In this document: positions 20,999-32,639 of the stretch, piece after piece
Numbering within the stretch: position 1 is the first letter of the stretch
Layout of the letters: every line of letters starts with the position of its first letter
Assembly: GCA_021738245.1 (NCBI GenBank)
Contig: JAIPCJ010000003.1
Span: 1-64,000, forward strand
Direction of reading: 5' to 3'
DNA length: 64,000 nt
DNA from: Methylotenera sp.
Lineage (GTDB): Bacteria; Pseudomonadota; Gammaproteobacteria; Burkholderiales; Burkholderiaceae_C
Made by a program: the position numbers and the translations under genes
The notes under the pieces: generated by a model
Database searches by the model: none
What the model was told of the DNA's origin: nothing
What the model saw: the letters and a program-made list of their open reading frames with translations, nothing else

Positions 20999-22186
20999 AT
21001 GGCTGACGCCTGTTGCGCCGCCCACGCGGCCCTTCCCGCCACCACCGGTTCCCGCCGTCGCCGCCTCTGGGAACTGGGAAGTCATGCCCATTGCCCCGTC
21101 ATCGGCGTGTGCCTGCCCCTGGAGCGCGTGCGCCTGCTGGCCAAGCGCCATCTCGTGCTGCAGGGCGACGAGGACGACTACACCCTGCACTGCAGCCTGG
21201 TCACCGCGGCCGGGCGCCGCAACGGGATGGCCGAGGCGCTGCAGAAGGACCTGGAGCAGCGCTTTGCGCTGGACGTGCGCAGCGCCGCCCAGGCCAAAAG
21301 CCGCGACAGCCTGATGAGCTGGTGGCGGGGGCGTGCCGCGCAGGGCGAGGTGGCCGGCGCGTTGTGGGCCACGCTGACCCACCCCCGCTGCGATGAATGG
21401 CTGGAGATGCGCGTGCTCGGTCAAGTGCACATGCTGCAGCACCAGGTGGGTGCTGCACAGCGGGTCGACATGGCTCGCCACCGCGAGCTGGTGGCCGAGC
21501 ACCGGGCCCTGGCGCGTGAGTACGCCGAGGTTCAGCAGCGCGTGACCGCCTGGAGTCAGGCCCGCGCCCGCGAGCAGCAGGCCTGGGAGCAGGAGCGCAT
21601 CCAGCACCGCGCCGCCGTCATCGCCCTGCAGACCCAGCTTGGCCAGGCCCAGGAGCAGTTGCAGCACTGGCTGCAGGCCCACCCCGACCTGCCCGAGCGC
21701 GAAGCGCTGCGGGAGCGCCTGGCCGAGCAACTCGCGCGCAACCAGGCGCTGCAGCGGGAGGTGAGCCGGCTCTCGGCGCGACCGCAGGCGGTGGGCACCG
21801 AGGTCCGGCCCGTGGCAGCGAGCGCGGCGGTTGCCGGGCTGCCAGCCGCGCCGGTCAGCCTGGGGCAGCGCGTGGTGCTGTGCGTGGGCGGGCGCGGCGG
21901 CAGCGTGCCGCAGTACCGCCAGGCCGTGGAAGGCTGTGGCGCGCACTTCCTGCACCATGACGGCGGCGAGGAGCACAAGCCCGCGCAACTGGAGCCTCAG
22001 TTGGCTGCGGCCGATCTCGTCATCTGCCAGACCGGCTGCATCAGCCACGACGCCTACTGGCGCGTCAAGGACCACTGCAAGCGTCACCACAAGCGCTGTG
22101 TGTTCGTGGAGACGCCCAGCCGCAGCGCCTTCGAACGTGCACTGGCCGAGGCCGCAGCCGGCGAAGGGACAGCCCGGGAGGTCTGA
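20999..22186 (+). CDS. DUF2325 domain protein with N-terminal coiled-coil region
   Basis: C-terminal [83 protein letters not shown] matches my recollection of DUF2325; helical middle region. Confidence 0.75.
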   Translation: MADACCAAHAALPATTGSRRRRLWELGSHAHCPVIGVCLPLERVRLLAKRHLVLQGDEDDYTLHCSLVTAAGRRNGMAEALQKDLEQRFALDVRSAAQAKSRDSLMSWWRGRAAQGEVAGALWATLTHPRCDEWLEMRVLGQVHMLQHQVGAAQRVDMARHRELVAEHRALAREYAEVQQRVTAWSQARAREQQAWEQERIQHRAAVIALQTQLGQAQEQLQHWLQAHPDLPEREALRERLAEQLARNQALQREVSRLSARPQAVGTEVRPVAASAAVAGLPAAPVSLGQRVVLCVGGRGGSVPQYRQAVEGCGAHFLHHDGGEEHKPAQLEPQLAAADLVICQTGCISHDAYWRVKDHCKRHHKRCVFVETPSRSAFERALAEAAAGEGTAREV

Positions 22187-22254
22187 GGGGAAGCCCGCAG
22201 CGGGCGGGCAAACTGGCTGTCGCACACTGCACCGACAAGCAGCCGGAGACTCCC

Positions 22255-23514
22255 ATGCCCCCCGTCGCCTCGCCCCACCAATTGGCCCGCCGCGCCATCG
22301 CCCTCGTCCTTGCGGGCGGGCGCGGCTCCCGCCTCAAGCAGCTCACCGATGCGCGCGCCAAGCCCGCCGTGTACTTTGGCGGCAAGTTCCGCATCATCGA
22401 CTTCGCGCTGTCCAACTGCGTCAACAGCGGCATCCGGCGCATCGGCGTGGTCACGCAGTACAAGAGCCACTCGCTGCTGCGGCACATCCAGCGCGGCTGG
22501 AGCTTCCTGCGGGCGGAGTTGAACGAGACGGTCGACCTCATGCCCGCGCAGCAGCGGGTCGACGAAGAAAGCTGGTACCGCGGCACGGCCGACGCCGTCT
22601 TCCAGAACCTGGACATCATCCAGAGCACCGGGGCGGACTACATCGTCGTGCTCGCGGGTGACCACATCTACAAGATGGACTACTCCAGCATGCTCGCCGA
22701 CCACGCCGCCACCGGCGCCGGTTGCACCGTGGGCTGCATCGAGGTGCCCAAGGCCGAGGCTACGGCCTTCGGCGTGATGGCCGTCGACGGCGACCGCCGC
22801 ATCACCGCCTTCCAGGAGAAACCCGCCGATCCGCCCTGCATCCCCGGCCGGGAAGGCACCTGCCTGGCCAGCATGGGCATCTACATCTTCAACGCCGACT
22901 ACCTCTACCGCCTGCTGGCCGAGGACCTCGCCGACCCCGACTCCAGCCACGACTTCGGCAAGGACGTCATCCCCAAGACCGTGGCCGAGCAGCGCGCGGT
23001 GGCACACCCGTTCAGCATGAGCGTCATCCACAACCCCAACGGCGCGCCGCCCTACTGGCGCGACGTGGGCACGTTGGATGCCTTCTGGGCTGCCAACCTC
23101 GACCTGGCCTCCATCAGCCCCGAGCTCGACATCTACGACACCGACTGGCCCATCTGGACCTACCAGCGCCAGCTGCCCCCAGCCAAGTTCATCCCTGACC
23201 ACAACGGCATGCACGGCATGACGGTCAACACCATCGTGAGCGCCGGCTGCATCGTGTCGGGCTCGCATGTCGTGCAGTCGGTGCTGTTCAACAACGTGCG
23301 CATCCGCTCCTTCTGCAACATCCACCAGTGCGTGCTGTTGCCGGGCGTGGAGGTCGGCCGCCATTGCCGGCTGACCAAGGTCATCGTCGACCGCGCCTGC
23401 GTCATCCCCGATGGCCTCGTCGTGGGCGAAGACGCCAAGCTCGATGCCGCCCGCTTCGAGCGCACCGACAATGGCGTCGTGTTGATCACCAAGCAAATGC
23501 TGGCCAAGCTGTAA
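22255..23514 (+). CDS. glgC: Glucose-1-phosphate adenylyltransferase
   Basis: [40 protein letters not shown]. Confidence 0.97.
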   Translation: MPPVASPHQLARRAIALVLAGGRGSRLKQLTDARAKPAVYFGGKFRIIDFALSNCVNSGIRRIGVVTQYKSHSLLRHIQRGWSFLRAELNETVDLMPAQQRVDEESWYRGTADAVFQNLDIIQSTGADYIVVLAGDHIYKMDYSSMLADHAATGAGCTVGCIEVPKAEATAFGVMAVDGDRRITAFQEKPADPPCIPGREGTCLASMGIYIFNADYLYRLLAEDLADPDSSHDFGKDVIPKTVAEQRAVAHPFSMSVIHNPNGAPPYWRDVGTLDAFWAANLDLASISPELDIYDTDWPIWTYQRQLPPAKFIPDHNGMHGMTVNTIVSAGCIVSGSHVVQSVLFNNVRIRSFCNIHQCVLLPGVEVGRHCRLTKVIVDRACVIPDGLVVGEDAKLDAARFERTDNGVVLITKQMLAKL

Positions 23515-24971
23515 TGCGCATCCTGCAAGTCAGCGCGGAGCTGTTCCCGCTGCTGAAGACCGGTGGCCTGGCCGATGTGGCCGGTGCGCTGCCGGCGGCC
23601 CTGGCGGCAGCGGGCGCCGAGCCGCGGCTCCTGGTGCCGGGCTTTCCGGCCATCCGCGAGTCCCTTACCCACGAATGCGCCGTCGCCCCCGTGGCGCTGC
23701 CCTGGAGCGAGGGCCGCGCGGCCCTGTTGCGTGGCCGCTTGCCGGGCTTCGAGATGCCGGTCTACGTGCTCGACGCCCCAGGCCTGTTCGACCGGCCCGG
23801 CAACCCCTACGGCGATGCGCTCGGCATCGCCTACCCCGACAACCACCGGCGCTTCGCATTGCTGGGCCTCGCGGCCGCTCGCCTGGCCGAAGGCGTGGAC
23901 GGCAGCTGGCGGCCCGAGGTCGTGCATGCGCACGACTGGCACGCGGGCCTGGCCTGCGCCCACATCGCCGCCAGCCGGTCGCGCCGGCGCAACGACGCGC
24001 GCACCGTCTTCACCATCCACAACCTGGCCTACCAGGGGCTCTTTCCGGCCGAACAGTTCTGCGAGCTCGGCCTGCCGCCGGCCCACTATGCGGTGGAAGG
24101 CGTGGAGTTCTACGGCCAGGTGAGCTTCATGAAGGCCGGCCTGCATTTCGCCGACGCCATCACCACGGTCAGCCCCAGCTACGCGCGTGAGATCCAAACG
24201 CCCGAGCAGGGCTGCGGGCTGGACGGCCTGCTGCGTCACCGCGCGAGCGACCTGCACGGCATCCTGAACGGGGTCGACTACGCGGTGTGGTCACCCGTGC
24301 GCGACCGCAGCCTCGCACAGCCCTACAGCATCGAACGACCGCAAGGCAAGGCCGACTGCAAGGCCGCGCTGCAGGCCGAATGCGGGTTGGCGGTGCGCCC
24401 CGACGCGCCCCTGTTCGGCGTGGTGAGCCGCCTGACCGAGCAGAAGGGCCTGCCGCTGGTGCTGGAGGCGCTGAACGACCTGATCGATGCCGGCGGCCAG
24501 CTCGTCGTGCTGGGCAGTGGTGACGCGCGCCTGGAGGCCGCCTTTGCCGACGCCGCCGCACGCCACCCCGGCCAGGTCGCCCGCCGCACCGGCATGGATG
24601 AAGGCCTGGCCCACCGCATCTACGCGGGCAGCGACGTGGTGCTGGTGCCCAGCCGCTTCGAACCCTGCGGTCTCACCCAGCTCTACGGCCTGAGCTACGG
24701 CGCGCTGCCGCTGGTGCACCGCGTGGGCGGTCTGGCCGACACGGTGGTCGACACCACCCTCGAAGACCTGGCCGCGGGCACCGCCACCGGCTTCGTCTTC
24801 AACGCCTTCACGGGCGACGCCTATCGCCGCGCGCTGCGGCGGGCGTTCGCGCTGTGGAGCCGGCCTGAGTACTGGGGGCGGGTGCGTGACGCGGCGATGC
24901 GCCAGCGCTTTGGCTGGGACACCGCCGCCCAGCGCTATGTGCAGGTCTATGAGGGCCTGCTACAGCGCTAG
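23514..24971 (+). CDS. glgA: Glycogen synthase
   Basis: [57 protein letters not shown]; 1-nt overlap with glgC. Confidence 0.97.
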   Translation: MRILQVSAELFPLLKTGGLADVAGALPAALAAAGAEPRLLVPGFPAIRESLTHECAVAPVALPWSEGRAALLRGRLPGFEMPVYVLDAPGLFDRPGNPYGDALGIAYPDNHRRFALLGLAAARLAEGVDGSWRPEVVHAHDWHAGLACAHIAASRSRRRNDARTVFTIHNLAYQGLFPAEQFCELGLPPAHYAVEGVEFYGQVSFMKAGLHFADAITTVSPSYAREIQTPEQGCGLDGLLRHRASDLHGILNGVDYAVWSPVRDRSLAQPYSIERPQGKADCKAALQAECGLAVRPDAPLFGVVSRLTEQKGLPLVLEALNDLIDAGGQLVVLGSGDARLEAAFADAAARHPGQVARRTGMDEGLAHRIYAGSDVVLVPSRFEPCGLTQLYGLSYGALPLVHRVGGLADTVVDTTLEDLAAGTATGFVFNAFTGDAYRRALRRAFALWSRPEYWGRVRDAAMRQRFGWDTAAQRYVQVYEGLLQR

Positions 24972-25844
24972 CCCGATCACGCCAGCCCCGATCAACGCAG
25001 CGCCGGCCAGCCGCCAGCCGCGTTCTCCTTCGCCCAGCAGCTGGCCACCCAGCAGCGCGGCGAACAGCATCGAGACCTCGCGGGCCGGCGCCACGCGCGA
25101 CAGCGGCGCCTCGCGCATGGCCATCAGCACGAGGATGTAGGCCAGCGGCCCGAGCCCTGCCACGGCCAGCACGCCGCGCCACGAGCGCCGCAGCTCGGGC
25201 CAGAAGCTATGCGCCTGGCGCAGGGCGACGGGCAGCTGCAGCGGCACGCGCAGCACATTGCCGAAGTAGTCGAGCATCAGTGGCGACACCAGCAGCACCT
25301 TGACGGCATAGCCGTCCAGCACCGTGTAGCCAGCGATCAACGTACCGGTGGCGGCGCCCCACCACAGGCCTGCGCGGCGGCGTCGTGCCGCCTCTGCGGC
25401 CTGGGGCACGCCGCGCCCCAGCAAGCGCGGCCCCATCGTGATCAGCAGGATGCCGCCCACCACGCCCGCCAGCCCCAGGGCGCCGTGCAGCCCCAGGTGC
25501 TCATCCAGCAGCACCACCGCGGCCAGCGCCGACAGCAGCGGGCGGCTGCCGCGGGCCACCGGGTAGACCACCGTCAGGTCGGCCGCACGGTAGCCTGCGA
25601 TCAGGCAATTGAAGTAGGCCAGGTGCACGAGCGCGCTCGCCGCCACGAAGCCCCAGGCCATCGGCGACCACTGCGGGATCTCGGCCAGCCCGACCCACAG
25701 CACGGCGGGCAGCCACAGCACGGTCACGCCCAGCGCGCAGCTGAAGACGAAATGCGGCCCGCCGCCCCAGCGCTTGGCAGCGAGGTTCCAGAGCGCGTGG
25801 AGGAGGGCGGCGGTGAGGACGAGGGCGAGTGCCGACGCCGGCAT
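24960..25844 (-). CDS. EamA/DMT superfamily transporter
   Basis: Multiple TM segments; paired half-repeats typical of EamA proteins. Confidence 0.85.
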   Translation of the reverse strand: MPASALALVLTAALLHALWNLAAKRWGGGPHFVFSCALGVTVLWLPAVLWVGLAEIPQWSPMAWGFVAASALVHLAYFNCLIAGYRAADLTVVYPVARGSRPLLSALAAVVLLDEHLGLHGALGLAGVVGGILLITMGPRLLGRGVPQAAEAARRRRAGLWWGAATGTLIAGYTVLDGYAVKVLLVSPLMLDYFGNVLRVPLQLPVALRQAHSFWPELRRSWRGVLAVAGLGPLAYILVLMAMREAPLSRVAPAREVSMLFAALLGGQLLGEGERGWRLAGAALIGAGVIGLAL

Positions 25845-25845
25845 C

Positions 25846-26667
25846 TCAATAGATGAGCCGGTCCGGCCGGATGTCGCGCAGGATGGTGGTCGCGATCTCT
25901 TCGATGCTCTTGTGCGTGGACGACAGCCACGAGATGCCCTCGCGCTTCATCATCGACTCGGCCTCATTCACCTCGTAGCGGCAGTTCAGCACGTCGGCGT
26001 ACTTGCTGCCCGGGCGGCGTTCGTTGCGGATGGAGGCCAGGCGCTCGGGGTCGATGGTCAGGCCGAAGCACTTGCGCTTGTGCGGCAGCAGGGGTGCTGG
26101 CAGCTTGCGGCGCTCGAAGTCCTCGGGGATGAGCGGGTAGTTGGCCGCCTTGATGCCGTGCTGCATGGCGAGGTAGAGCGACGTCGGCGTCTTGCCGCAG
26201 CGGCTCACGCCCACCAGGATGACGTCGGCCCGGTCCAGGTTCTTGGCCGACTGGCCGTCGTCGTGCGCCAGCGAGAAATTGATCGCCTCGATGCGGTCGT
26301 GGTACTCCTGGCTCTGGGCCACGTTGGAGAAGCGGCCGACGCGGTGGTTGCTCTTGATGCCGAATTCGTCTTCCAGCGGCTCGATGAAGGTGCCGAACAT
26401 GTCCATGACCCGGCCCTGGCAGTGCTCGCGCACGACCTTGAGCACATCGCGGTTCACGAGCGTGGCGAACACGATGGGCGTCTTGCCCTCGCGCTGAGCC
26501 AGTTCGTTGATCTCCTGCACCACCGCCTGGGCCTTCTCGGCGGTGTCGATGAAAGGCCGGCGCACATGGCGCGGCTTGATCTCGAACTGCGCCAGGATGG
26601 AGTTACCGAAGGTTTCGGCAGTGATGCCGGTGCCGTCTGAGACGAAATACACGGTTCTGTCGGACAT
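25846..26667 (-). CDS. ppsR: PEP synthase regulatory kinase/pyrophosphorylase (DUF299)
   Basis: VYFVSDGTGITAETFGNSIL; VILVGVSRCGKTPTSLYLA; divergent from ppsA. Confidence 0.95.
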   Translation of the reverse strand: MSDRTVYFVSDGTGITAETFGNSILAQFEIKPRHVRRPFIDTAEKAQAVVQEINELAQREGKTPIVFATLVNRDVLKVVREHCQGRVMDMFGTFIEPLEDEFGIKSNHRVGRFSNVAQSQEYHDRIEAINFSLAHDDGQSAKNLDRADVILVGVSRCGKTPTSLYLAMQHGIKAANYPLIPEDFERRKLPAPLLPHKRKCFGLTIDPERLASIRNERRPGSKYADVLNCRYEVNEAESMMKREGISWLSSTHKSIEEIATTILRDIRPDRLIY

Positions 26668-26874
26668 GGCGGGCTCGCGGCGAGATCAAGGGGGTCGAGG
26701 AAGTTCCCATCATAGGAGCGGCCCCGCCTAGAATCGCCGCCAATTGCTTTGCCCCACCATGCGCACCCCCACCTCATTCCAAGAACACCTCACCGGTGTG
26801 AACACGCGCCGTAACCGGCCGTGCCTGGGTGCAGCGGACACAGCCCCGAGTTTTCAACCTCCCGGAGTTTTCCC

Positions 26875-29274
26875 ATGTCTGCTGCACGCTTTGAGGCGAC
26901 CGCCCTGGTCGTTCCGTTTGAGAACCTGAGGATGACCGACGTCGAGGCTGTTGGCGGTAAGAACGCCAGCCTCGGCGAAATGATCTCCCAGCTCTCGGAT
27001 GCCGGCGTCCGCGTGCCCGGTGGCTTTGCCACCACGGCGCACGCTTTCCGACAGTTTCTGAAGCACGAAGGCCTGGACGCGCGCATCGCGGCGCGCCTGT
27101 CCACGCTCAACACCGACGACGTCCGCGCGCTGGCCGAAGCCGGCGCCGAGATCCGTGGCTGGATCGAGGCCCAGCCCTTCCCGGCCGACCTGGAGGCCCA
27201 GGTGCGCACGGCCTACGAGCGCCTGACCGCCGACAACCCCGACGCCACCTTCGCCGTGCGTTCTTCCGCCACGGCCGAAGACCTGCCCGACGCCTCCTTC
27301 GCCGGCCAGCAGGAGACCTTCCTGAACGTGCATGGCATCGACGAGGTGCTGCACAAGATGCGCGAGGTCTTCGCCTCGCTGTACAACGATCGCGCCATCA
27401 GCTACCGCGTGCACAAGGGCTTCGCCCACGGTGACGTGGCGCTGTCGGCGGGCGTGCAGCGCATGGTGCGCAGCGACCTCGGCTCGGCTGGCGTGATGTT
27501 CACCATCGACACCGAGAGCGGCTTCCAGGACGTGGTCTTCATCACGTCCAGCTATGGCCTGGGTGAGACGGTGGTGCAGGGTGCCGTGAACCCGGACGAG
27601 TTCTACGTCCACAAGCCCGCGCTGAAGAACGGCAAGCTGGCCATCATCCGCCGCAACCTGGGCTCCAAGCTGATCCGCATGGAGTTCGCGACGCCGGAAG
27701 AGAAGGCCGCCTCCGGCAAGCTCGTCAAGACCGTGGACACCGCGCCTGAAGCCCGCAACCGCTACTCGCTCAACGACACGGAAGTGACTGAGCTGGCCAA
27801 GTACGCGCTCATCATCGAGCAGCACTACGGCCGGGCGATGGACATCGAGTGGGGCCGCGACGGCGTCGACGGCAAGCTCTACATCCTGCAGGCCCGCCCC
27901 GAGACGGTGAAGAGCCAGGCCGCCGGCCAGGTCGAGCATCACTACAAGCTCAAGGCCCACAGTGCGGTGCTCGCCGAAGGCCGCGCCATCGGCCAGAAGA
28001 TCGGCACCGGCCCCGTGCGCCTCGTGGAGAGCGTGGCCGAAATGGAGCGCGTGCAGCCGGGCGACGTGCTCGTGACCGACATGACCGACCCGAACTGGGA
28101 GCCGGTCATGAAGCGCGCCAGCGCCATCGTCACCAACCGCGGTGGCCGCACCTGCCACGCGGCCATCATTGCGCGTGAGCTCGGCATCCCGGCTGTGGTC
28201 GGCTGCGGGGACGCCACCGAGACGCTGAAGGACGGCCAGCTCGTGACGGTGGCCTGCTCGGAAGGCGACACCGGCTACATCTACGACGGCCTGCTGGAGA
28301 CCGAGGTCAGCGAGGTGCACCGCGGCGAGCTGCCGTACTGCCCCATCAAGATCATGATGAACGTCGGCAACCCGCAGCTGGCTTTCAACTTCGCGCAGAT
28401 GCCCTCGGGCGGCGTGGGCCTGGCGCGGCTCGAGTTCATCATCAACAACAACATCGGCGTCCACCCGAAGGCCATCCTGGACTATCCGAACATCGATGCC
28501 GACCTCAAGAAGGCCGTCGAGTCGGTGGCCCGCGGTCATGCCTCGCCGCGCGCCTTCTACGTCGACAAGCTGGCCGAAGGCATCGCGACGATTGCCGCAG
28601 CCTTCTTCCCGCGCCCGGTCATCGTGCGCCTGTCGGACTTCAAGTCCAACGAGTACCGCAAGCTCATCGGCGGCACGCGTTACGAGCCGGACGAAGAAAA
28701 CCCGATGCTGGGCTTCCGCGGCGCGTCGCGCTACATCAGCGGGGAGTTCCAGGACGCCTTCGCCATGGAATGCGAGGCGCTGAAGCGTGTGCGCAAGGAC
28801 ATGGGCCTGACCAACGTGGAGATCATGGTGCCCTTCGTGCGCACCGTGCGCCAGGCGGAGCAGGTGGTCGGCATGCTGGCCGAGAAGGGCCTGAAGCGCG
28901 GTGTGGACGGCCTGCGCGTCATCATGATGTGCGAGGTGCCGAGCAACGCCATCCTGGCCGAGCAGTTCCTGGAGCACTTCGACGGCATGTCCATCGGCTC
29001 CAACGACCTGACCCAGCTCACCCTGGGCCTGGACCGTGATTCCGGCCTTGAGCAGCTCGCTGGCGACTTCGACGAGCGCGATCCGGCCGTCAAGGCCATG
29101 ATCTCGCGTGCCATCCGCGCCTGCCGCGCGACCGGCAAGTACATCGGCATCTGCGGCCAGGGCCCCAGCGACCACCCCGACTTCGCCGACTGGCTGGCCG
29201 AGGAGGGCATCGTGTCGATCTCGCTGAACCCCGACACCGTGATCGATACCTGGCAGCGCCTGGCCGCCAAGTAA
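26875..29274 (+). CDS. ppsA: Phosphoenolpyruvate synthase
   Basis: [58 protein letters not shown]. Confidence 0.97.
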   Translation: MSAARFEATALVVPFENLRMTDVEAVGGKNASLGEMISQLSDAGVRVPGGFATTAHAFRQFLKHEGLDARIAARLSTLNTDDVRALAEAGAEIRGWIEAQPFPADLEAQVRTAYERLTADNPDATFAVRSSATAEDLPDASFAGQQETFLNVHGIDEVLHKMREVFASLYNDRAISYRVHKGFAHGDVALSAGVQRMVRSDLGSAGVMFTIDTESGFQDVVFITSSYGLGETVVQGAVNPDEFYVHKPALKNGKLAIIRRNLGSKLIRMEFATPEEKAASGKLVKTVDTAPEARNRYSLNDTEVTELAKYALIIEQHYGRAMDIEWGRDGVDGKLYILQARPETVKSQAAGQVEHHYKLKAHSAVLAEGRAIGQKIGTGPVRLVESVAEMERVQPGDVLVTDMTDPNWEPVMKRASAIVTNRGGRTCHAAIIARELGIPAVVGCGDATETLKDGQLVTVACSEGDTGYIYDGLLETEVSEVHRGELPYCPIKIMMNVGNPQLAFNFAQMPSGGVGLARLEFIINNNIGVHPKAILDYPNIDADLKKAVESVARGHASPRAFYVDKLAEGIATIAAAFFPRPVIVRLSDFKSNEYRKLIGGTRYEPDEENPMLGFRGASRYISGEFQDAFAMECEALKRVRKDMGLTNVEIMVPFVRTVRQAEQVVGMLAEKGLKRGVDGLRVIMMCEVPSNAILAEQFLEHFDGMSIGSNDLTQLTLGLDRDSGLEQLAGDFDERDPAVKAMISRAIRACRATGKYIGICGQGPSDHPDFADWLAEEGIVSISLNPDTVIDTWQRLAAK

Positions 29275-29297
29275 GCCTTCGCGCCTTGCTCGCATCG

Positions 29298-29331
29298 GCC
29301 CGGGTTCTCCGCAGGGGAATCCGGGCTTTTT
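29298..29331 (+). terminator. Intrinsic terminator after ppsA
   Basis: GCCCGGGTTCTCC-GCA-GGGGAATCCGGGC-TTTTT. Confidence 0.85.
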
Positions 29332-29349
29332 GTTGCCGATGATCCGGAT

Positions 29350-31437
29350 GTGCCCGATTCCCTGACCTCAAGCCTGCACCGCCTGCATCGGCGCTATGCG
29401 CTCTTCACCCTGAGCTTCATCGGGCTCGTGCTGGCACTCGGCCTGGCCGAGCAGCGCGGCATGCCCAAGGCCTGGATCGGCTACACCTTCCTCGTGGCCA
29501 CGGTGCTGGTGTATGCCGTCATCGGCATCCTGTGCCGCACGACGGACCCGGCCGAGTATTTCGTCGCGGGGCGACGCGTGCCGGCGCTCTACAACGGCAT
29601 GGCCGCAGGCGCTGACTGGATGAGTGCCGCGACCTTCATCGGGCTGGCCGGCACCCTCTACGCGAGCGGCTATGCCGGCCTGGCCTACGTGCTGGGCTGG
29701 ACGGGCGGTTTCGTGCTGCTCGCGCTTTGCATTGCGCCCTACCTGCGCCGCTTCGGCCAGTTCACCGTGGCCGACTTCCTGGCCGAGCGCTTCGAGAGCC
29801 GCACGCTGCGGCTGGTGGGCGCCTGCGCCGCCATCCTGGTGTCCTTCGTCTACCTCGTGGCGCAGATCTACGGCGTGGGCCTGATCACGACGCGGCTCAC
29901 GGGCCTGGGCTTCGAGGTGGGCGTGTTCGTCGGGTTGGGCGGAGTCCTGGTGTGCTCGTTCCTGGGCGGCATGCGCGCCGTGACCTGGACCCAGGTCGCC
30001 CAGTACCTCATCATGATCCTGGCCTACCTGGTGCCGGTGATCTGGCTCAGCGTCAAGCAGACCGGCTGGCCGCTGCCGCAGTTGGTCTATGGGCAGCAAC
30101 TGCACCAGCTGGCGCAGCGCGAGCAGCAGCTCATCCACGACCCCGGCGAGCTGCAGGTGCGCGCCATCCACCAGGAGCGCGCCCAGGCCGCGGCCGCCCG
30201 CTTGGCCGACGTGCCCCAGGCGCTGGCCCACGCCCAGGCCGAGGCTGCTGCCAGCGTCGCCGCCTTGAAGCAGGCCAACGCGCCGCTGGCGCAGATCCAG
30301 GCGGCCGAGAAGCAGCGCGCCGCCCTGCCGCGCACGGCCGCCGAGGCCGAGGAGCGCTGGCGTCGCGAGCTCGCGGCCGAAGCCAGCATGGCCCAGCCGC
30401 TCTCGGGCCTGGCGCCGCACACCCAGCCCTTCGCCGGGCCGAGCGCCGCCTCCGCCGACGGTGACCTGGCCGACGGTGCTCAGGCCAGCGAGGCGCGACG
30501 CAACTTCATCGCCCTGGTGCTGTGCCTGATGGTCGGCACGGCAGGCCTGCCGCACTTGCTGACGCGCTACTACACCACCACCACGGTGGCCACCGCGCGC
30601 TCATCGGTCGCGTGGTCGCTCGTCTTCATCAGCCTGCTGTATCTCACCGCGCCAGCCTTGGCGGTCATGGTCAAGACCGAGGTCTTCAACGACCTCGTCG
30701 GCAGCAGCTTCGATCAGCTGCCCGCCTGGATCCGCCAGTGGCAGCGGGTGGACCCGGCGCTGCTGTCGGCAGTCGACCTGAACGGCGACGGCCGGCTGCA
30801 GCTGGGTGAGCTCCGGCTGCATCCCGATCTCGTCATGCTCGTGATGCCGGAGCTCGGCGGGCTGCCCTATGTCATCTCAGGCATGGTGGCGGCGGGCGGT
30901 CTGGCCGCGGCACTCTCGACCGCAGACGGGTTGCTGCTGGCGATCTCCAGCGCGCTGTCCCACGATCTGTACTACAAGGCCATCAACCCCGAGGCCTCGC
31001 GCACCCGGCGCGTCACGCTGTCCAAGGCGCTACTGCTGGCGGCGGCTCTCGCGGCGGCGGCGGTCGCCTCCAGCCGGCCGGCTGACATCCTGGCGGTCGT
31101 GACGGCGGCGTTCTCGATTGCCGGCTCGACCTTCTTCCCGGCGCTGGTGGCCGGGGTGTTCTGGCGCCGGGCGAACCGGGCCGGCGCACTGGCGGGCATG
31201 CTCACGGGCCTGGGTGTGTGCCTCGCGTATCTCGTGGCGACTCACCCCAGCATGCGCGGCCTGCTTGGTTTGTCAGGGCCCGCGCCCCTGATCTGGGGCA
31301 TCCAGCCCGCCGCGGCCGGGGTGTTCGGCGTACCGGCTGGCGCGCTGGCGCTGGCGGTCGTGAGCCTGCTCACGGCAGCGCCGGGCGAGCGCCAGCGTGA
31401 TTTCGTCAACGCGCTGCGCAGCCCTGGGAAGCCTTGA
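29350..31437 (+). CDS. Sodium:solute symporter family protein (ActP / VC_2705-like) with helical insertion and EF-hand-like loop
   Basis: SSS motifs (MAAGADWMSAATFIGLAGTLYASGYAGLAYVLGWTGGF); Ala/Gln/Glu-rich insertion; DLNGDGRLQLGE. Confidence 0.88.
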   Translation: MPDSLTSSLHRLHRRYALFTLSFIGLVLALGLAEQRGMPKAWIGYTFLVATVLVYAVIGILCRTTDPAEYFVAGRRVPALYNGMAAGADWMSAATFIGLAGTLYASGYAGLAYVLGWTGGFVLLALCIAPYLRRFGQFTVADFLAERFESRTLRLVGACAAILVSFVYLVAQIYGVGLITTRLTGLGFEVGVFVGLGGVLVCSFLGGMRAVTWTQVAQYLIMILAYLVPVIWLSVKQTGWPLPQLVYGQQLHQLAQREQQLIHDPGELQVRAIHQERAQAAAARLADVPQALAHAQAEAAASVAALKQANAPLAQIQAAEKQRAALPRTAAEAEERWRRELAAEASMAQPLSGLAPHTQPFAGPSAASADGDLADGAQASEARRNFIALVLCLMVGTAGLPHLLTRYYTTTTVATARSSVAWSLVFISLLYLTAPALAVMVKTEVFNDLVGSSFDQLPAWIRQWQRVDPALLSAVDLNGDGRLQLGELRLHPDLVMLVMPELGGLPYVISGMVAAGGLAAALSTADGLLLAISSALSHDLYYKAINPEASRTRRVTLSKALLLAAALAAAAVASSRPADILAVVTAAFSIAGSTFFPALVAGVFWRRANRAGALAGMLTGLGVCLAYLVATHPSMRGLLGLSGPAPLIWGIQPAAAGVFGVPAGALALAVVSLLTAAPGERQRDFVNALRSPGKP

Positions 31438-31583
31438 CGCCAGGCCGCTGATTTGGCGTCCGCTGCCAATCGGGCTAGAATCGCGGGTTCCCCCTTGCCG
31501 GGTCACGAGTCGACGCTGTGACCCGGCTTCCGCAGCCGGGCGTCATCCCGACACCCAACGGCTGGAATCCACAAGGAGTATTT

Positions 31584-31946
31584 ATGCGTCACTACGAAAT
31601 CGTTCTGCTGATCCATCCGGATCAAAGCGAACAGGTTCCGGCCATGCTGGAGCGCTACAAGGGCCTGATCACCGCCGGTGGCGGTGTCGTGCACCGGGTC
31701 GAGGACTGGGGCCGTCGCCAGATGGCTTACCTGATCCAGAAGCTCGCCAAGGCCCACTACCTGTGCCTGAACATCGAGTGCAGCAAGGAAGTCCTGGCTG
31801 AACTCGAGACCGGCTTCCGCTTCAACGACGCCGTGCTGCGCCACCTCACCGTGGTTCAGGACAAGGCCATCACGACCCCGTCGGTCATGATGAAGGCCGT
31901 CGAGCGCGAAGAAGCCCGCAAGGCTCCCCAGCAAGAAGCGGCCTGA
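31584..31946 (+). CDS. rpsF: 30S ribosomal protein S6
   Basis: [26 protein letters not shown]; start inside the ORF at 31518. Confidence 0.97.
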   Translation: MRHYEIVLLIHPDQSEQVPAMLERYKGLITAGGGVVHRVEDWGRRQMAYLIQKLAKAHYLCLNIECSKEVLAELETGFRFNDAVLRHLTVVQDKAITTPSVMMKAVEREEARKAPQQEAA

Positions 31947-31997
31947 GCTGACGCTCATCGCTGAAGAACCAGTTTTCGTGTGCAGCGTGCCGACTGA

Positions 31998-32291
31998 GTG
32001 AACCAGCTTCACCTCCAGGCACAGATCCAGCAACTCGGCCAGATCCGCTACACCCCCGCCGGCCTGATGGCCCTGGACGCCGCCCTCAAGGCAGAGTCCG
32101 AAGTCATCGAAGCCGGCAAGCCGCGCAAGGTCTCCCTGGAGATCAAGGCGGTTGCGGTGGGCGAGGTGGCCAAGCAGTTGCAGGCGCTGGGAATCGGTGG
32201 CGTCGCGGTCTTCCGCGGCTTCCTGACCCACCAGCGCAACGGTCGGGGCTTCGTCGCCCATGTCACCGTGATCGAACCCGCTGCACCCTAA
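31998..32291 (+). CDS. priB: Primosomal replication protein N
   Basis: OB-fold-size protein between rpsF and rpsR; GTG start. Confidence 0.92.
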   Translation: MNQLHLQAQIQQLGQIRYTPAGLMALDAALKAESEVIEAGKPRKVSLEIKAVAVGEVAKQLQALGIGGVAVFRGFLTHQRNGRGFVAHVTVIEPAAP

Positions 32292-32336
32292 GGCTGGCAC
32301 GTTTTTGAATCCGGATAGATCTAACAGAGGTCCAAC

Positions 32337-32627
32337 ATGCCCCCTCTTCGTGGTAAGGGTCGCTTCTCCAAGGACAAGAAGCCCAAGCGCAACCAACAGT
32401 CGCTGCTGTTCCGCCGCAAGCGTTTCTGCCGCTTCACCGTCGCCGGTGTCGAGCAGATCGACTACAAGGACATCGACACGCTGCGCGATTTCGTTGCCGA
32501 AAACGGCAAGATCACGCCCGCTCGCCTGACCGGCACGCGCGCCTTCTTCCAGCGTCAGCTGACGGTTGCCATCAAGCGCGCGCGCTTCCTGGCCCTGCTG
32601 CCGTACAGCGACCAGCACAAGGTCTAA
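32337..32627 (+). CDS. rpsR: 30S ribosomal protein S18
   Basis: [40 protein letters not shown]. Confidence 0.97.
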   Translation: MPPLRGKGRFSKDKKPKRNQQSLLFRRKRFCRFTVAGVEQIDYKDIDTLRDFVAENGKITPARLTGTRAFFQRQLTVAIKRARFLALLPYSDQHKV

Positions 32628-32639
32628 GGAGCTGACGAC

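Noticed and set aside
26854-29295. 813-aa minus-strand ORF opposite ppsA
   Set aside because: Antisense frame covering a conserved gene, no recognisable motifs.
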